From positions 58,610 through 122,609 of the forward strand of contig JADNYJ010000124.1 in NCBI GenBank assembly GCA_015501075.1: a stretch of 64,000 nt of DNA, in the 5' to 3' direction. Shown one piece after another: positions 1 to 12,187 of the stretch. How positions within the stretch are numbered: position 1 is the first letter of the stretch; every line of letters starts with the position of its first letter. The notes beneath the pieces are model-generated. The model was not told where the DNA came from. It did not search any database and saw only the letters and a list, made by a program, of their open reading frames with translations. A program made the position numbers and the translations under genes. This DNA comes from Gymnopilus junonius (taxonomy: Eukaryota; Basidiomycota; Agaricomycetes; Agaricales; Galerinaceae).

Positions 1-120
1 CTTTCTGAGCTTCGAGGACGGACGGTGTTGAACTTCAACCGTTTCGGATTCAAAGGACGCGTCGCTGGTGAAGGCCTCGCCACACACAACCAAACACGAT
101 CTCGCCGCCTCCCATCATAG
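1..120 (+). CDS. possible C-terminal end of a gene cut by the left edge
   Basis: The first frame is open from base 1 to a TAG at 118-120 and reads as a basic, arginine-rich tail (about 39 residues). No family is recognised. It could be the last exon of a gene that lies outside the window, or chance; there is no upstream sequence with which to decide. Confidence 0.2.
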   Translation, partial: LSELRGRTVLNFNRFGFKGRVAGEGLATHNQTRSRRLPS

Positions 121-2060
121 CCAACAGCGACTACGACACTCGCACTTCCACTCCTCACATTCATATCACACCTCAATATTCAATCATCATCATGCCCTAT
201 CTACGTCTCCTTCTCTGCTTGCACGTTCACCCACACCGTGCTCCAGTGGCCCAAGAACCATAAGAGCGACTGCGGCGTCCATCCCTCAGTCACCATGGGG
301 CAGAAGAGCGAGATTCAGGTGACATTCATGGCATTCAGGTATCAAATTGGGGAGCTGGAGCACTGAACCACTGGTATTCATGGTGGGATTGGAGAGGTTG
401 AATGTGGAGGAGCTGGAGCTGGAGGAGGATTTGGCGTTAGATGAGGAGGTCAATATGCTCTTGTTGCTGATCGTGATGTCGAACTGTGAGCATGGATGGT
501 GTTTTCGCAGCTCGATCTCCGTTCTTTCTTCGATCTGATGGTCAAGACGGGTAGTAGCTGCAGCGCCAATGCCATTGATTCCAATTCTAAGGCATTCGGA
601 GACGTTGATCATGTCTTCTTTAGTCTCGAGGTTAGATTCGACTTTCCCCTTCTGCTTCAACGTCAACTTCAGAATGAAACCTGGTGCGTCAGGATCTGTT
701 CATCTTTTTTATGTTCATTCATGCTTACGGATCTTTAGATCCTTCTTATGCTGTGTCGATCGCGAAGCAAAATGTATGGTTACACGGAGGAACTCTCATT
801 GTGTGGTGGACATTTTCGAATTTTGATCCTTTTTTTCATTGACGAAATCCTCTCTACGTTTCTTCCAATCTTTACTGACTACTTGTAGCTGACTGTTCCA
901 TGTACATCAATCATAAGAGATTTCAACGTGTCTTCTTTCATGTCGACCAGGTCTTTGGCAGTACGAAATATTCTCTCAACTGACTAAGTTTCTCCAGAAC
1001 TTTCGATCTGCAGGGATTACCCATAAGTGGAGCTGAGATTTCAACGCCAGATTTCATTGCGGAAATCTGACTCTTCTCCGCCCAGCCAGTGCCCACTGGT
1101 TTGGTGGAACGACGCTTAATTCATCGCTCAAAGACGCAAGCGCCAGCCTCGTGTACATCCTTGTTGTGGAATTTTGAATGTAAGTCTCTTTTTCGGCACA
1201 CATCCGGTAAGTTCCTTAGCGTGCCTCCTGGGCGCTCCAGAATTCTTTACTGATCGTGCCGACCTTTTCTTGAAGCTTTTTTTCAGTTGTCCGAAATACC
1301 TAACCTAATCCTCTCTGCTTCAGTATAATTTCCTTTGCAAGTCGAGACTGGTGTGTCCTCAAAGTATGCCTCTCCCTGCCAACAGTATTCTATTTAGCAT
1401 GCTTTTGCCGCCAGCGCGGTGACCTTTGCGGCCCACCCCTGCTTCGTGACCGTTGTCTATGACACTCGCATGGCAACCACTCAATTTCTCTGCGAGCAAT
1501 ACCGGCTAATTCTGTGATTGTCCTAAGAGAGATTCAGTAGCTCTTGTACGTTTGTCTTCCTTCTCCCTTCCCGTACGTGAATGAAAGCGAAGAATAATTC
1601 ATTCCAACTCATTGCATCGACCTGCCTAACAGGAACCGCTTCATCATAGTCTCTGATACTCCCTGAACATGTTGGACGTTCTCACAATCTATGTGTGAAT
1701 TGATTCGGGCCCGTCATTTCCAGTTTCGTAAAGCCCTCAAAACTCTCAACTAGGCAGTTTGCAATCGCATCCAAGCTCGTTCTACTTTGATTTTCATTGA
1801 AAGCTACCATATCAAGGACGAAAGCACATCACAAGAAGTTCTCTCGTTATATTCAAGCTACTTCACCTGATTGACCAGCGGCATCTCCTTATGTAAATGA
1901 ACCGTTAGTAACACAGCGAGGTTATTGCATTATCTCGCGGCCTCATTTTCATTGGAGAGACAAGAGGTCCTCTGACCCATTACTGCAGTACGGCGCAATT
2001 TTTTCTGCCTTCGTATATCAGGAGAATTATAGATAAATGGATACCCCTGCATGCCTGGCG
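121..2060. other. no clear gene; weak serine-rich antisense reading frame
   Basis: Nothing in this stretch supports a confident gene. A 126-codon frame on the minus strand at 286-666 is rich in Ser and Asn and is mirrored by short frames on the plus strand, which is typical of low-complexity DNA. The rest is broken by stops in all frames and looks like intergenic or long-decayed sequence. Confidence 0.4.
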
Positions 2061-2061
2061 A

Positions 2062-2070
2062 TATAAAATA
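2062..2070 (+). promoter_or_regulatory. TATA box of the 2.3 kb F-box-like gene
   Basis: TATAAAATA is followed by a C/T-rich stretch of the kind common at fungal start sites. A splice donor (GTAAGT) lies near 2141 and an acceptor (TTCAACAG) just before the ATG region at ~2310, so a 5' UTR intron is likely. The promoter looks better preserved than the gene it serves. Confidence 0.55.
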
Positions 2071-2325
2071 CCCCCTTCCTTCCCTTGTTCCCTTCCCAGT
2101 TGCTGCTGCTCAAGTCTGTCCCTTCTTGGATTCCCCTTCGGTAAGTCCAATGGTATTCTCTATCTTACGAAACGGAATTGAAGCTGCGCTTCATAGAAAT
2201 ATATACAGCTCCGGATGCATTCTGTAACTCCACATTAAATTCGTTATTCATTCCCTCAATGGCGCTCTCTTGGGTCTATCAAGCTTTCTTACGTTTGTGA
2301 TTTCAACAGCTCCGTTGTCATTACT

Positions 2326-4185
2326 ATGTTGGTTGATATCATTCCTTCATATACCATGGCACGTATAGACGACCTTCGCGTAGTATCCTGCATCTCACTA
2401 TCCAATACGCCCTCGCCAACCCAGTCAGTCATCCTTCCTCCCCGGGAAAACGACGCCCACATCACCTTGACTCACGTATCCAGTACATGGCGCAATGTTG
2501 CTCTATCCGACCCCAGTTTGTGGGATACCTTCAGCTTCTCCAACCGATCCTTCAGTACACGGCAGAAATTCATGGATGTATATGACGCTTTACTCAAAAG
2601 AAGCGAGCCATATCCCCTGTTATTCATTATTGTCACGGATTCTGTCTTGCACACACAAGGTTCTAAGGGAACTTCTAATGGACGAGTGGCGGACTTAGTT
2701 TACGGATATGGACATATTGGGGTCGTACAGGATATTCTGGGACGGCCTTTAGCTCGACTGCGACAGGTCGATTTCATTATCTCCAATGTCGATTGTTCAG
2801 GATTCTTGGAAAATGTGCCGTTTTCGGATTTTTCAGCGATTGAAATGGTGGACGAGTATTTTTTGGAAGATGTCGACTTAAGCAGGCCATCCTTGCGCTC
2901 TCGCAAAACTGCCAAACATGATATGCTGGTTCGAGTTGTGGTAACAAAGGGTATCTTACTACTGTGAGGGAGACCCTCAGCTTGGGTCTACTGACCGAGT
3001 TCTTGGACCATTTTTGGTAGTTTTATAATTTTGTTCCTGTCTGCGTAGCACATATTTTTGATTTGTATCATACTCATGACATTTCCATTTCATTTCAGAA
3101 CATAATAATTCATACGACGCCCTCTTGCACAGCAAGCACGGGTCCATATCATATTTTATTTACCTTTTTCATAGTTTTCTCCTACTCTCCTGTTTCAAAT
3201 CAGTATAAATACTTTGAACCTTTGTACAGTAGCTAACAATCGAATGTAGCACCCATTTACAGGCTAATAAGCTCTGAAATCATCTAAGCATTGATATTTT
3301 TGATTTACTTCAATTCTATCTACCCTAGACTATGCTTTTGGACCTCTAGCAAACGAAGTTTTCTGCCGAGTCAATACGGGACTTGTTTCGAACTCGAGCA
3401 CCCCACTGCGTTTCACTACTCGATGTCAAGTTACCATGGCCACATATTACGAGGCTGGATTTCGAGCACACACTTTTAGGTCCAGATATTATCTAGTCAC
3501 TCATGGAGTTGACACAGTGCTAATTCTTTTCAACGTCTCCTTGTCTCGCCCTTCACTGTTGGACCACCATCGATATGATTTCACTCTCAAAATTCAAATT
3601 ACGCCTGATAAGTCCAAACTACTATCCTCAGTTCCTGCTCATATTTCATCTTCCTGTGCTGTGTAAGCTCAAGATTGACCAGGCTGACATAAATCTTCCT
3701 TTTAATTGGAATTTGCTATTCCTCACTATGCGGCTCTCATGTGCATTAGATATGATGGAGGAGTTGATTTTGAGGAATGATCCTTCTCATAATCATCACG
3801 GGAACCTTGAGGATGAGGGGGTACTATTTTGTTTGGAACGAGACCTGGAGCAGTTATTGCGCTCTTTTCCCAAGCTCAAATGCCTCAGTTTACCAATAAA
3901 CCTCATAATTCACACTGACATGTTCTTGAGCATTCACAAGAGTGCTTTACTCCCTTGCATTGACTCTATAAAATTTTCCACCAATGTGGAGCCGGGTGTC
4001 ACTTCTTCCAGTGATCAAGGACATATGCCAATTGATCTTACAATTTCGTTCACGGGTTCTCATTCTTACATGCAACCAGGGGTTTTTGGAAATGGCGGAA
4101 GTGGTTAAAGTATTGGAGGAATGCGATATTCGCTTCATTGAGTCCACGGTAGATTCACAGGCGGACATTGACGTAGATTTTTGAT
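2326..4185 (+). pseudogene. decayed F-box/leucine-rich-repeat protein
   Basis: The first block (2326-2967, 213 codons) has the hallmark that follows an F-box in basidiomycete proteins, THVSSTWRNVALSDPSLW at about residues 48-65. The leucine-rich continuation appears only in short pieces in different frames at 3291-3666, 3575-4108 and 3984-4184, with segments such as LFCLERDLEQLLRSFPKLK typical of the LRR part. Several stops and frame changes lie between the blocks and no set of introns was found that joins them. If intact it would recruit substrates to an SCF ubiquitin ligase. It keeps a TATA promoter and 5' UTR intron. Pseudogene is the best call; a multi-exon gene with missed introns is possible. 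Confidence 0.6.
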
Positions 4186-4584
4186 TTTCATATACCACTA
4201 TCAGAGATTTTAATTCGACTAACTTTACGTATCTGTACTTGTTGAATCAGAAGTTTGTACAGCGTACTATGATAAAAGATGAAGTAATATCCCCTTTCAA
4301 CTTCACATGTAGAAATTCAAATTCATGTGTATGGATAAAAAATGTCTAGTGACCGAGGAGTAAGTAGTACGGAATGAATCAATGAGTGTTACATAGCGTC
4401 AGCTGTTGGGCTTGGAAGCTTTATTCCTTCACAGTCCCCATTCCAACATGATATTTGCATTGAGTAATCATGATAGCCCTCCCTCTGATCAGAATTTTTA
4501 GGCTTCAAGTCCTCAATAGTTTATTGTTGGAAGCAGTAGCGTTACTTCGACGTACTCAGTACTTAACGTATTCCCGAATCTCAT
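4186..4584. other. intergenic, nothing recognised
   Basis: About 400 bases between the F-box relic and the convergent glutathione transferase gene. No reading frame or repeat stands out; it must hold the 3' end of the transferase transcript. Confidence 0.5.
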
Positions 4585-5391
4585 TCAATTTACTTCTTCG
4601 TACGCCTTCAAACCCTCTGCCAAATCCTTCCACCTCCCATTATTCCATGACATAATATCCTTCCACTCCTTACTCCCTTCACCCGCCGTCGACCTCGCCC
4701 ACATCAAATACCCGCCAACCACAAAATCCGCCCAACATGGCGTTGCACCCCAAATAAACGGCCCACTATCCACATTCATCGAATACCACCCATCAACTTT
4801 CCCAAACCCCTTCTCCACTTTCATCCACTCCCTAACCCTCTCCTCCCCTCGCGGAGTAACATCCTCCAGCCTCTCCACCCCCAAAAACTTCTCCCTCGAG
4901 CTCTTAAACCACACCGCACTGCGCGTGCTCAGAATCTCCAATTCAGGCGGGACGAGGAAGTTCCATATGGGCTTTAGCCGCGCCGAAACCGCATCAGCGA
5001 ACGGTGCTAGGATCCCAGCAGAGTGGGATGGGAATATAGACGGGGTGTGCGGGTATTCTCGGTCAAGGTACCGCGCGATGGCGAATGATTCGTTTAGCCT
5101 CACGCCTCTCGACGGGTCATGGATGACTGGGAGGGTGTAGCGCGGTGTTCCGTCTGGTGTAAATGCGAAGGGCGGGAGGCCCATTTTGGTGTAGAGTTCT
5201 TCGATATCAGGATATTCGACCCATTCGGTTCGGTAGGGTATGCCTTTATAATTGAGACAGTACCTAAGTATGTTGAAAGTCAATGTTATCAGTGTGATGG
5301 AGTGATCAAGATCTCACCTGGTTTTCCATGTGTTTGGAGACCAAGCCTTACGGGCGATACGGGATGGAATGTCGTATAGGATGATCTTCAT
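4585..5391 (-). CDS. glutathione S-transferase, fungal type
   Basis: Two exons, 5391-5318 and 5263-4585, separated by a 54-bp GT-AG intron; together 250 residues, the usual size for the family. The N-terminus is a thioredoxin-fold GST domain: MKIILYDIPS, then SPNTWKTRYCLNYKGIPYRTEWVEYPDIE, which is characteristic of basidiomycete GSTs related to the etherase/GSTFuA group. The cis-Pro region (YTLPVIHD, ~residues 75-82) and a glutathione-contact motif (LNESFAIARYLD) follow, then an all-helical C-terminal domain. Such enzymes conjugate glutathione to electrophiles or bind aromatic ligands in the cytosol and contribute to detoxification of plant and wood compounds. ATG at 5391 is chosen because the split codon restores the frame exactly across the intron. 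It looks intact. The exact subclass is inferred from memory of the family. Confidence 0.9.
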
Positions 5392-5986
5392 GCGAGCGGT
5401 CCCAGGTTAACGTTCCCTGATCACGAATCACCGCCAAAAATAGAACTTTCTAGCGGACCGGTTGTCCGACCTGGACGCACAACTTGATCGGGTATTTCGT
5501 ACTCAGGCCTCAAGTTCAAGCTTCAAGTTTGTAGTTTAGTATCCCAGATAGCAATTAAATGAAAAAAATGATCTGACGAGCTAAAACATATGAACCACAT
5601 TTCAATCTCCAAATGCAAAAATATCATCTTTATACCCTTAACGTAATCTCAACGTTTTTTTCTCCCATCAGTATGGAAAGTCGCGTTGGACATCGTTCCT
5701 TGGTGACTTGAATATCCAATAAGCCTGTTCCCATTAAATCGTACAACTTTTGTCGGGTTTAAGACCTACCAAGAAGACGCGGGCAAAACAATCGTAATAA
5801 AACCCTTCTGCTCAAACGGTAGAAGGTGGTATGCTGATAATCACCAAACAAATCTGGCAAAAATATCACGAACAGTAGTACTTAAAGGAAAGATTAGTTA
5901 CACAAAGCGGCTCCTCAAAAAAAAAAAAAAAATTCAACGTATCAAATAAAAAGGAGTCGGAAGGCACTACTACTGCTCTCGAGACC
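5392..5986. other. upstream region of the GST gene, no gene seen
   Basis: This stretch contains the promoter of the leftward GST gene and an A-homopolymer near 5917-5931. No coding frame of note and no TATA element close to the GST start were recognised. Confidence 0.4.
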
Positions 5987-6710
5987 CTACAGAGGAATCC
6001 AAATCAAAAACGTATCCTCGAACGCAGGTGCGCTGAGCTGGGCCGCCGCAGTGCCCGATCCAACATCCGGATGACTGGCGTCAATGGTGATATTGGCATT
6101 AACGTTGATACTACTGGTCCCCTCCTTTTCTGCACATACTCCCCCAGCTCTCTCACACTCCAAAAGACCCAACGCCACCTACAACCGACTGAGCTGCGGA
6201 AAGCCGGGGCACGGGGGGCAGGCAGCTGTCGAAGCTGTCGTCTGAACCTGTGTAACATAAAAAAGGAAAAAAAAGGAAAAGAAAAGAAAAATGAAAAGAA
6301 AACGAAATAAAAATAAAAATATTACATAATCAATGAGCTGAACGTCTCCCTCATGATATGGAAATAAAAACATACCTTTGGACTTGAAGTCGTTAATGAA
6401 CCCCAACTACGACCTCGACTGCGACTGCGACCGCGACTACGACCACCACGCCCACGCCCACAGCGGGAGCGCATCTCGGCGCGAGACTTGATTACGGACG
6501 GGAATCCCGACATCCTAGGCCTCTTTGTGTGGACAACTGCCACCTCATCACCCGATCCAGCTCCAGGTCCTGTTTCGCCATCAGCCTCAGCCTCAGCACC
6601 AGTACCAGCACCGGGACCTGGGCCTTGGCCTGGTTCACCTTCAGCAGTTCTCTTCCCAGACGGACTTCCTCTACCTTTATTCTTGATCGCATTTAGAGGT
6701 GATGGGACCG

Positions 6711-7400
6711 TTAGCAGGTGGGGGCGGGGCAAAAAGAAATTGGAGTTGGAAGTAGAGTTTGAGTTGGAATGGGAATTGGGCGACGGGAGGTGGACGCAGA
6801 CGCGGGCATGGACATGGATAAACCCATAGCTTTCATTTTATCCGTCGGTTTCGGGATTCGTTTAGGGAGGGGCTTGTCGATATCGTTGGTTGCTGTTGAG
6901 GTCGAGATCGATGGAACAAGAGTTTGGGTCTGGGTTGTGGTTCGTGGGACTGCGATCGGACGTTGACGATGTGGAGCCGGTGGAAGGGGAAGGGGAGCTA
7001 CAGAGGCAGAGGCAGAGGTAGGGATAGAGACAGAGACAGCTGCGACAGTGGTATTAGATGGTACGTCCTGAAATCTCCGAATCCTCCTCCTAGGCCAGGA
7101 GAGTTTCGATAGGCAGGAGGAGAGGTTGGTGGAAGGGCTGCTTCCTTCGACACCGACAAACTCTCCACAGGGGCTGCAGCAACAGCAACAGCACCAGTGG
7201 CACTGGCAGTCAGTATACGGCTCTCCCTGAGTCAGTCGGTCTTCCTCCACGTCCTCATCCCAATTCCCCATGCCCATCCGTCCTCCAAGGTCGCTCAACA
7301 TCCTCAGCTCGAGATTCAGACACCGAGGCAGAGGACTCTCGGGCGTGTACCTTGCCCCAGATTCGGGCGGGAGGCACTTATCGGGGGTGGCGACTGGCGA
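6711..7400 (-). CDS. hypothetical protein exon, Cys-cluster then Pro/Ser/Thr-rich
   Basis: A long open frame on the minus strand. A likely acceptor at about 7401 opens it just after an in-frame stop. It starts with an ordinary-looking segment (PLPRCLNLELRMLSDLGG near the start), then a cysteine-rich run (CQCHWCCCCCCSPCGEF) and then a long Pro/Ser/Thr-rich tail to a stop at 6711. A second open frame at 6732-6378 is RG/SR-rich and ends at a plausible donor (GTATGT); an acceptor at ~6254 would lead to a short last exon near 6250-5987. The frames of the first two pieces do not join with an obvious intron, so the gene structure is unresolved. No function is recognised. Confidence 0.4.
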   Translation of the reverse strand, partial: SPVATPDKCLPPESGARYTPESPLPRCLNLELRMLSDLGGRMGMGNWDEDVEEDRLTQGEPYTDCQCHWCCCCCCSPCGEFVGVEGSSPSTNLSSCLSKLSWPRRRIRRFQDVPSNTTVAAVSVSIPTSASASVAPLPLPPAPHRQRPIAVPRTTTQTQTLVPSISTSTATNDIDKPLPKRIPKPTDKMKAMGLSMSMPASASTSRRPIPIPTQTLLPTPISFCPAPTC

Positions 7401-7415
7401 GGGTCAGACACGCTG

Positions 7416-8407
7416 GGCATGCCTATAAGTTGAAAATGAATGATACCGCGTCAGCTATAAATAAGAAAAGGGAGGTGGGGCGGTAGGGAAAGGTCGCCGG
7501 TCAGCACGCGCCTTTTTCTCTTCTCAGCTCCTAAAAGTGACTACGGCGTCCCGATATGGGCGACAACATCTGAAGTCGTGAAATTCCGCGGCATCGATGG
7601 AGTTGAGGGGAACGGCCTCGAGGGGTCCAAGATCAAGAGAAAGGAGGAGGAGGGCTGGCGTGAGCCACGGTGTAAAGGTGAGCAGGGGCAAGGCGAGCAG
7701 CATCGTGGTCGATGCCAATGGCGTTGAGCTCGTATTTGGCTGTGTATGGCGAAAGCTTCTTCGGCATGTATCGGCTGGCGCATGTTTTCTAAATCCAGAA
7801 CGACTTGACCGTCCTTCGTCTTTGACTCTCAGAACCCTCAGAAAGCCCTTTTACTCTGTGCGGCAGTGAAAATGTAACTACGTTGACTATTTTTCACTAA
7901 AACTTAAAGACCATTAATAGAGTTCCCGCATTCCGGTTACTTACAAGACGAGTCATATTCAAGTTGCTTGCCACCCGCTGAGTTCAAGTTCGCTTAGCCA
8001 CCGCACACAAAAGTAGAGCCCCATTCCAATCCTTTTCCGTCCACTTCATTGTTTTCTATTTCAAGCAACTCTACCCACCGCCTACTACAGACTCCATGTC
8101 CCAAGTGAACAAAGGGCTGCATGCTAGATATCGGGGTAATTCGTAAACAGGGTACAATGAATAGGATGACGAACACGACCCCCCCGATTCAGTGGCCATG
8201 CCACCCGTCCATATATTCATTCCGCACAATGGCTGCTGACATACGTGTCTCTTCAATCCTATGTAAATCTCGTCTCGTATTGAGTACAAAAGGGCCCGTT
8301 TAAATCCTGCGGTTTCATTACACCCTCCCTCGGAGGCCACCCACTCTTACTCTTATTTTCACTCTCACTCTCACTCTCACTCTTGCCTCTTACCTCTTAC
8401 GATTCAG
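7416..8407. other. no firm gene; short hydrophobic minus ORF and CT microsatellite
   Basis: A 64-codon frame on the minus strand at 7524-7718 starts with ATG and has a leucine-rich hydrophobic N-terminus that resembles a signal peptide, but it is short and overlapped by other frames. Near 8350-8392 there is a (CTCACT)n/(CT)n microsatellite just upstream of the next gene, a pyrimidine tract of the type often found at fungal transcription start sites. Confidence 0.35.
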
Positions 8408-9187
8408 ATGCTTCTATACTCGACCCGCTTGACGCCCTACGGCGATTTTGACAGCGGTGATTCGGAACTGCCTGTCTTCCCACCCTCTTCTGCCTTAGGC
8501 TTACTATCACCAGCTGATCGCACCCGCGCCAATTCTGAACATGAAGTACACGTAGATTATGATGAAGACACATTGTTCGATGAAGATACCGAGGTTGTGG
8601 ACAATGAGGATGAGGACAAGGATGATAGGGATGAGGACGAAGGTGATGGAGAAGACACGATGCATGAGGAAGACAAGGTAGATGAAAATGGCGCCGAAGA
8701 CGAAGACGAAGATGAATATAAAAATGAAGATGAGGACAAATATAACCACGCAGAAGTAAAAACCCCCAAACACAAAGACAACAATCCCCACTTACATCAA
8801 AACCAAAACCCAACTTCACCAAACCCCCCCAAACCCCCCATCCCCCCATCCCACACACCCATCTCCTTACTCTCTATCCGCACCTCTTCATCTTCCTTCA
8901 CCGTCCACGCTCCACCTGCCATTCAAGCCCACACTCACCCTGCATATACGAGTAAGTACATCGAGATTCGGCTGTCCGGAGCAGCACGTTGTGCTGCGGG
9001 AGGAGGAAGAGGAGAGTTCGGTGGAGAAGGAAGAAGAAGAGGAAAACTCAGAGGAGGAGAAGGAAGAGAAGGCGAAGGCAGGGAAGGCGAAAGATGGGAT
9101 GGTGGTGGTGAAGGAGGAGGAGGAGGAGGAGGTTTAAATGCAGATGCTGATGCAGGTGCCAAAGAGCCCTTTGAATCCAAAGTCTGA
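8408..9187 (+). CDS. hypothetical acidic low-complexity protein
   Basis: A 259-codon ATG frame. Residues ~45-115 are almost pure Asp/Glu with a few Lys, residues ~125-165 are Pro/Asn-rich, and the C-terminus is Gly/Arg/Glu-rich. No domain is recognised. A splice option exists: a donor GTAAGT near 8954 and a CAG 33 bases on would switch the C-terminus to a Glu-rich reading (EEEEEESSVEKEEEEE), but 33 bp is short for a fungal intron. The opposite strand carries mirrored Ser/Pro frames that I treat as shadows. It may be a nuclear or chromatin-type acidic protein, or non-functional; composition alone cannot tell. Confidence 0.45.
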   Translation: MLLYSTRLTPYGDFDSGDSELPVFPPSSALGLLSPADRTRANSEHEVHVDYDEDTLFDEDTEVVDNEDEDKDDRDEDEGDGEDTMHEEDKVDENGAEDEDEDEYKNEDEDKYNHAEVKTPKHKDNNPHLHQNQNPTSPNPPKPPIPPSHTPISLLSIRTSSSSFTVHAPPAIQAHTHPAYTSKYIEIRLSGAARCAAGGGRGEFGGEGRRRGKLRGGEGREGEGREGERWDGGGEGGGGGGGLNADADAGAKEPFESKV

Positions 9188-10152
9188 GCTCGAATGCTCT
9201 ACTCATATTTTAAGAGTTTGATTTTACACTTGCCAATTCACGACGGTTATATAGTATGGTACGTAGAGTAGAATATGTGTGTATGTTATCATTGACGTTC
9301 TATTGCCTGGTACTATCCATTATTAAACCGAAAAAGTTCAAAACTAAGAAATGAGATTTAACTCAGTACCGTATAGACATAAGTAGTACAGGCCCTGGTC
9401 CTTGAGCTACGCACTCATTTTATGATTTTTATTTACGTTATCAAACCCTTCGCAGTTATAAGAAAGTCCTTATTCGAGAGGCTGTGAATGCCTGCTTTTA
9501 TATTACACTCATTGCGCACTGCTAGGGGCATACCTGGTTTATCTAGTCTGGCCTCTGTGTATGAAATCGCACTGATCATTGCCCAACTTGCTATGATCAT
9601 CGTCTTCTGTTCAAATCAACTCATTCTAGAAAACATACCCATTTCAGGCTGCAGGATCCATCCGCTCAACTACGCTCGCAGACCGGGGGTACCTAAGTCA
9701 TGGAGAAACCTGCTCCTTGTGCTCATGATAACTTTATTCTTGAGGCAATGACGGGTTTGGAACATTACGGTAGATGAACAATGTCATCATGCAGTCAAGC
9801 GTGAAAAGCCGTCCTAGACGACTAGTCAAGTGTGCTATGGAGGTCAACCTGTCGTATTACAAGTTAAAGAACAGGACTTATCCGCCCTCAGTTACCTGCA
9901 TGCTTGTTAAGTTGGCGACCGCTGGCGACATATGTCAGGGCTTGAGACCGTTGGCGCTAGTGTAGAATAGCTAAGAGACTACGAAGAGGGTAGAAACATG
10001 GATGAGATTAGGAGAGGGAGTCATAGATCTTATCTTATCGTACAGAAAGAAATTGGTGGCTGTGCGGCTCCCACTGTCTATCCACACGACACAATCAGCT
10101 CGCTTTTCTTTGATCTTCAGACTCAAACGGTAGTCTGTCCTTCAGTTTCTCT
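9188..10152. other. intergenic, nothing firm
   Basis: Short frames at 9488-9751 and 9774-9965 have no recognisable similarity. The right part must contain the promoter and perhaps a 5' exon of the protease-fold gene that follows. Confidence 0.4.
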
Positions 10153-12187
10153 ATGATTATATCCGTGCTGACCATCTCTATCTCATTTTCCCGTCTTTTT
10201 TATTTAGTGCTTTCTGTCGAAGAAATCGAAAGATACACTCAATCCGCAAGGGACTACGAGGAGACTCAGAGATCTATTGACGAGAACGATACTCTCTTCC
10301 CGACCATCACTACGACTACCAACTCCTCTCCGGGCTTTGCCTGCGACGTCGCGTCCAGCACTACTTCCTTCACTTCTGATCCACACGCTGTCTCTCTTGC
10401 GGAAGCGCAATCGTACTATGCAGGCTTGCATTCCGAGCCCATACTTCTATACCGAACGGGCAAGGAGCAGTGGTCTCCGCCCAGGGGACCAGAGGCCCAG
10501 CGCCGTTTGAAGGAGCTACGCGAGGTCTTCAACCATCCAATTGCGAAGGTCTGGAACGACGACTTGGGCTGGAAGGTTGTCGCCATCATGGACACTCACA
10601 CGGTCAGTTATAACACTCTATCATATCATCGAATTTGCCAACCTGGATCTCTAGATCCGCTTTACGAGCATAGATGTCGTTCGTTTCAAGAAGGTCGAAG
10701 TTGACGAACCGGACTCGGATGAGGAAGACGTCGAGGATGAAGAAGAAGACGAGAAACAGACTCCCAAGGCTAAGAAACAAAACATCGGTCCTGTGACTAT
10801 CTGGATTGGCGTCTTCCCCGAGAGTACTACCCCTACAGCTGCACACGACGCGGCTCAAGATGTCCTAGCCCTTCTCAAGGACTACGAGATCACTGATGTC
10901 GACGTTGACTTTCGCGAATCCCTCTACATACGCGAGGCTGGTCCCCAGCTTCTCCCACCCGTCGAAGATCTGGACCCACTCGTTGACGTCATTGGTCCGC
11001 TTACTCCCGCCCTCGGTCTGCGCATCTCCACCAGGGCCAAGCCCAACGCTCAGGGCACGATGGCGCTCTACCTCGCAGAAGGTGGCGACAGCGACACCCT
11101 CTTGGGGCTTTCGTGCCGCCATGTTCTTATAGGGTCGAAGGAAGGCAACTTCGACTACATTCGCCACCCCCGTGCGCCTTCCAAGGACGTCCTCCTACTC
11201 GGCAAGAAAGCCTACACTGACCTAGTCTATTCCATCAAAGTTAGGATTAGAGGATACGGCATCTCGATGGAGTGCTGGACTGAACAGATTGAAATGTTCT
11301 CGGAGAGGGAGAAGGGCACCGACCAGGCCGATATCCAAAAAGCTGCGGCATTCCGGATTGAGATGCAGGCGTTGCTGGACAAAGCCAAGACCGCGATCGA
11401 GGCACTCGCAGCGTTGCTCAAGCAGGTTGATACTGATTGGAAAAAACTCAATGACCGTGTGCTTGGCCACGTCCTCCGCTCACCAGCCATCACTCTCGGT
11501 GCTGGTGATGAGCATTTCACGGAGGATTGGGCAATCTTCCAGGTTGACCGTGCTAAGCTTGGGGACGGTTTCCAGGGTAATAAATTGGATCTCGGTGCGT
11601 TTTGAACTACCCAATCCGACCAAAGGACCCGTCTTACCAAATCCACCTGAACATTTATTTTCTTAAATAATTAATATCTAGGAAAGAAACTGACGCCCAA
11701 CGAGTTCCCATTCAATTGCTTCCCCCATGGAACCACCAACTGGGAATTCAAGTATCCCATCGACCACCTCCTTCCCCTCACCGGCCCCCTCCCTCCCTCA
11801 CTAATGCACGCTCCTGACACACTTGACTCGGCCGGCTCACCCTGCTTATTAGTCGTCAAGAACGGTACGACCACTGGCACCACCCTCGGGCGCGCCAACG
11901 GCCCCTTCTCCATCGTGCGCGACTATTTCAACGACATGTCCATCCACCAAACCTCCATGGAGTGGGCTATCCTCAACTACGCTAGCAAGTCCGAGGTCTT
12001 TTCGGGACCGGGCGATTCGGGCTCCATCGTCGCTGATATTCGTGGTCGGATCGGTGGGATGGTTACGGGGGGTTGTGGAGGTAGGACTGAGGGATCCGAC
12101 GTGACGTATGCCACGCCGTTCTGGTGGCTCCTCCAGCGTATTCGGAACAATGGATTTCCTAACGCGCACCTCGATGTCCGCCCCTAG
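10153..12187 (+). CDS. trypsin-like serine protease-fold protein
   Basis: Three exons, 10153-10602, 10655-11594 and 11682-12187, joined by 52- and 87-bp GT-AG introns that keep the frame exactly; about 631 residues if the first ATG is right. The likely catalytic triad is visible: His in LSCRHVL (~306), Asp in FTEDWAIFQVD (~441) and Ser in GPGDSGSIVADIRGRIGGM (~576), the last being the classical GDSGS nucleophile motif with the downstream Gly-rich strand. An acidic, Lys-rich linker (~residues 160-185) and a helical insertion between His and Asp (~340-420) are features of a large basidiomycete family of uncharacterised proteins with this fold. No clear signal peptide, so it may be cytosolic. 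The start is uncertain: the stretch before ~10210 is T-rich and ends in TTATTTAG, so it may be an intron. The substrate is unknown. Confidence 0.75.

Noticed and set aside
5987..7301. Plus-strand open frames at 6071-6310, 6488-6829 and 6924-7112.
   Set aside because: They are mirrors of the low-complexity minus-strand frames, with no consistent start or splice pattern; the minus-strand reading has the more protein-like Cys-containing segment.
8507..9180. Long hydrophobic and Ser/Pro-rich frames on the minus strand opposite the acidic gene.
   Set aside because: They are the complement of GAA/GAC runs and gain their length from base composition.
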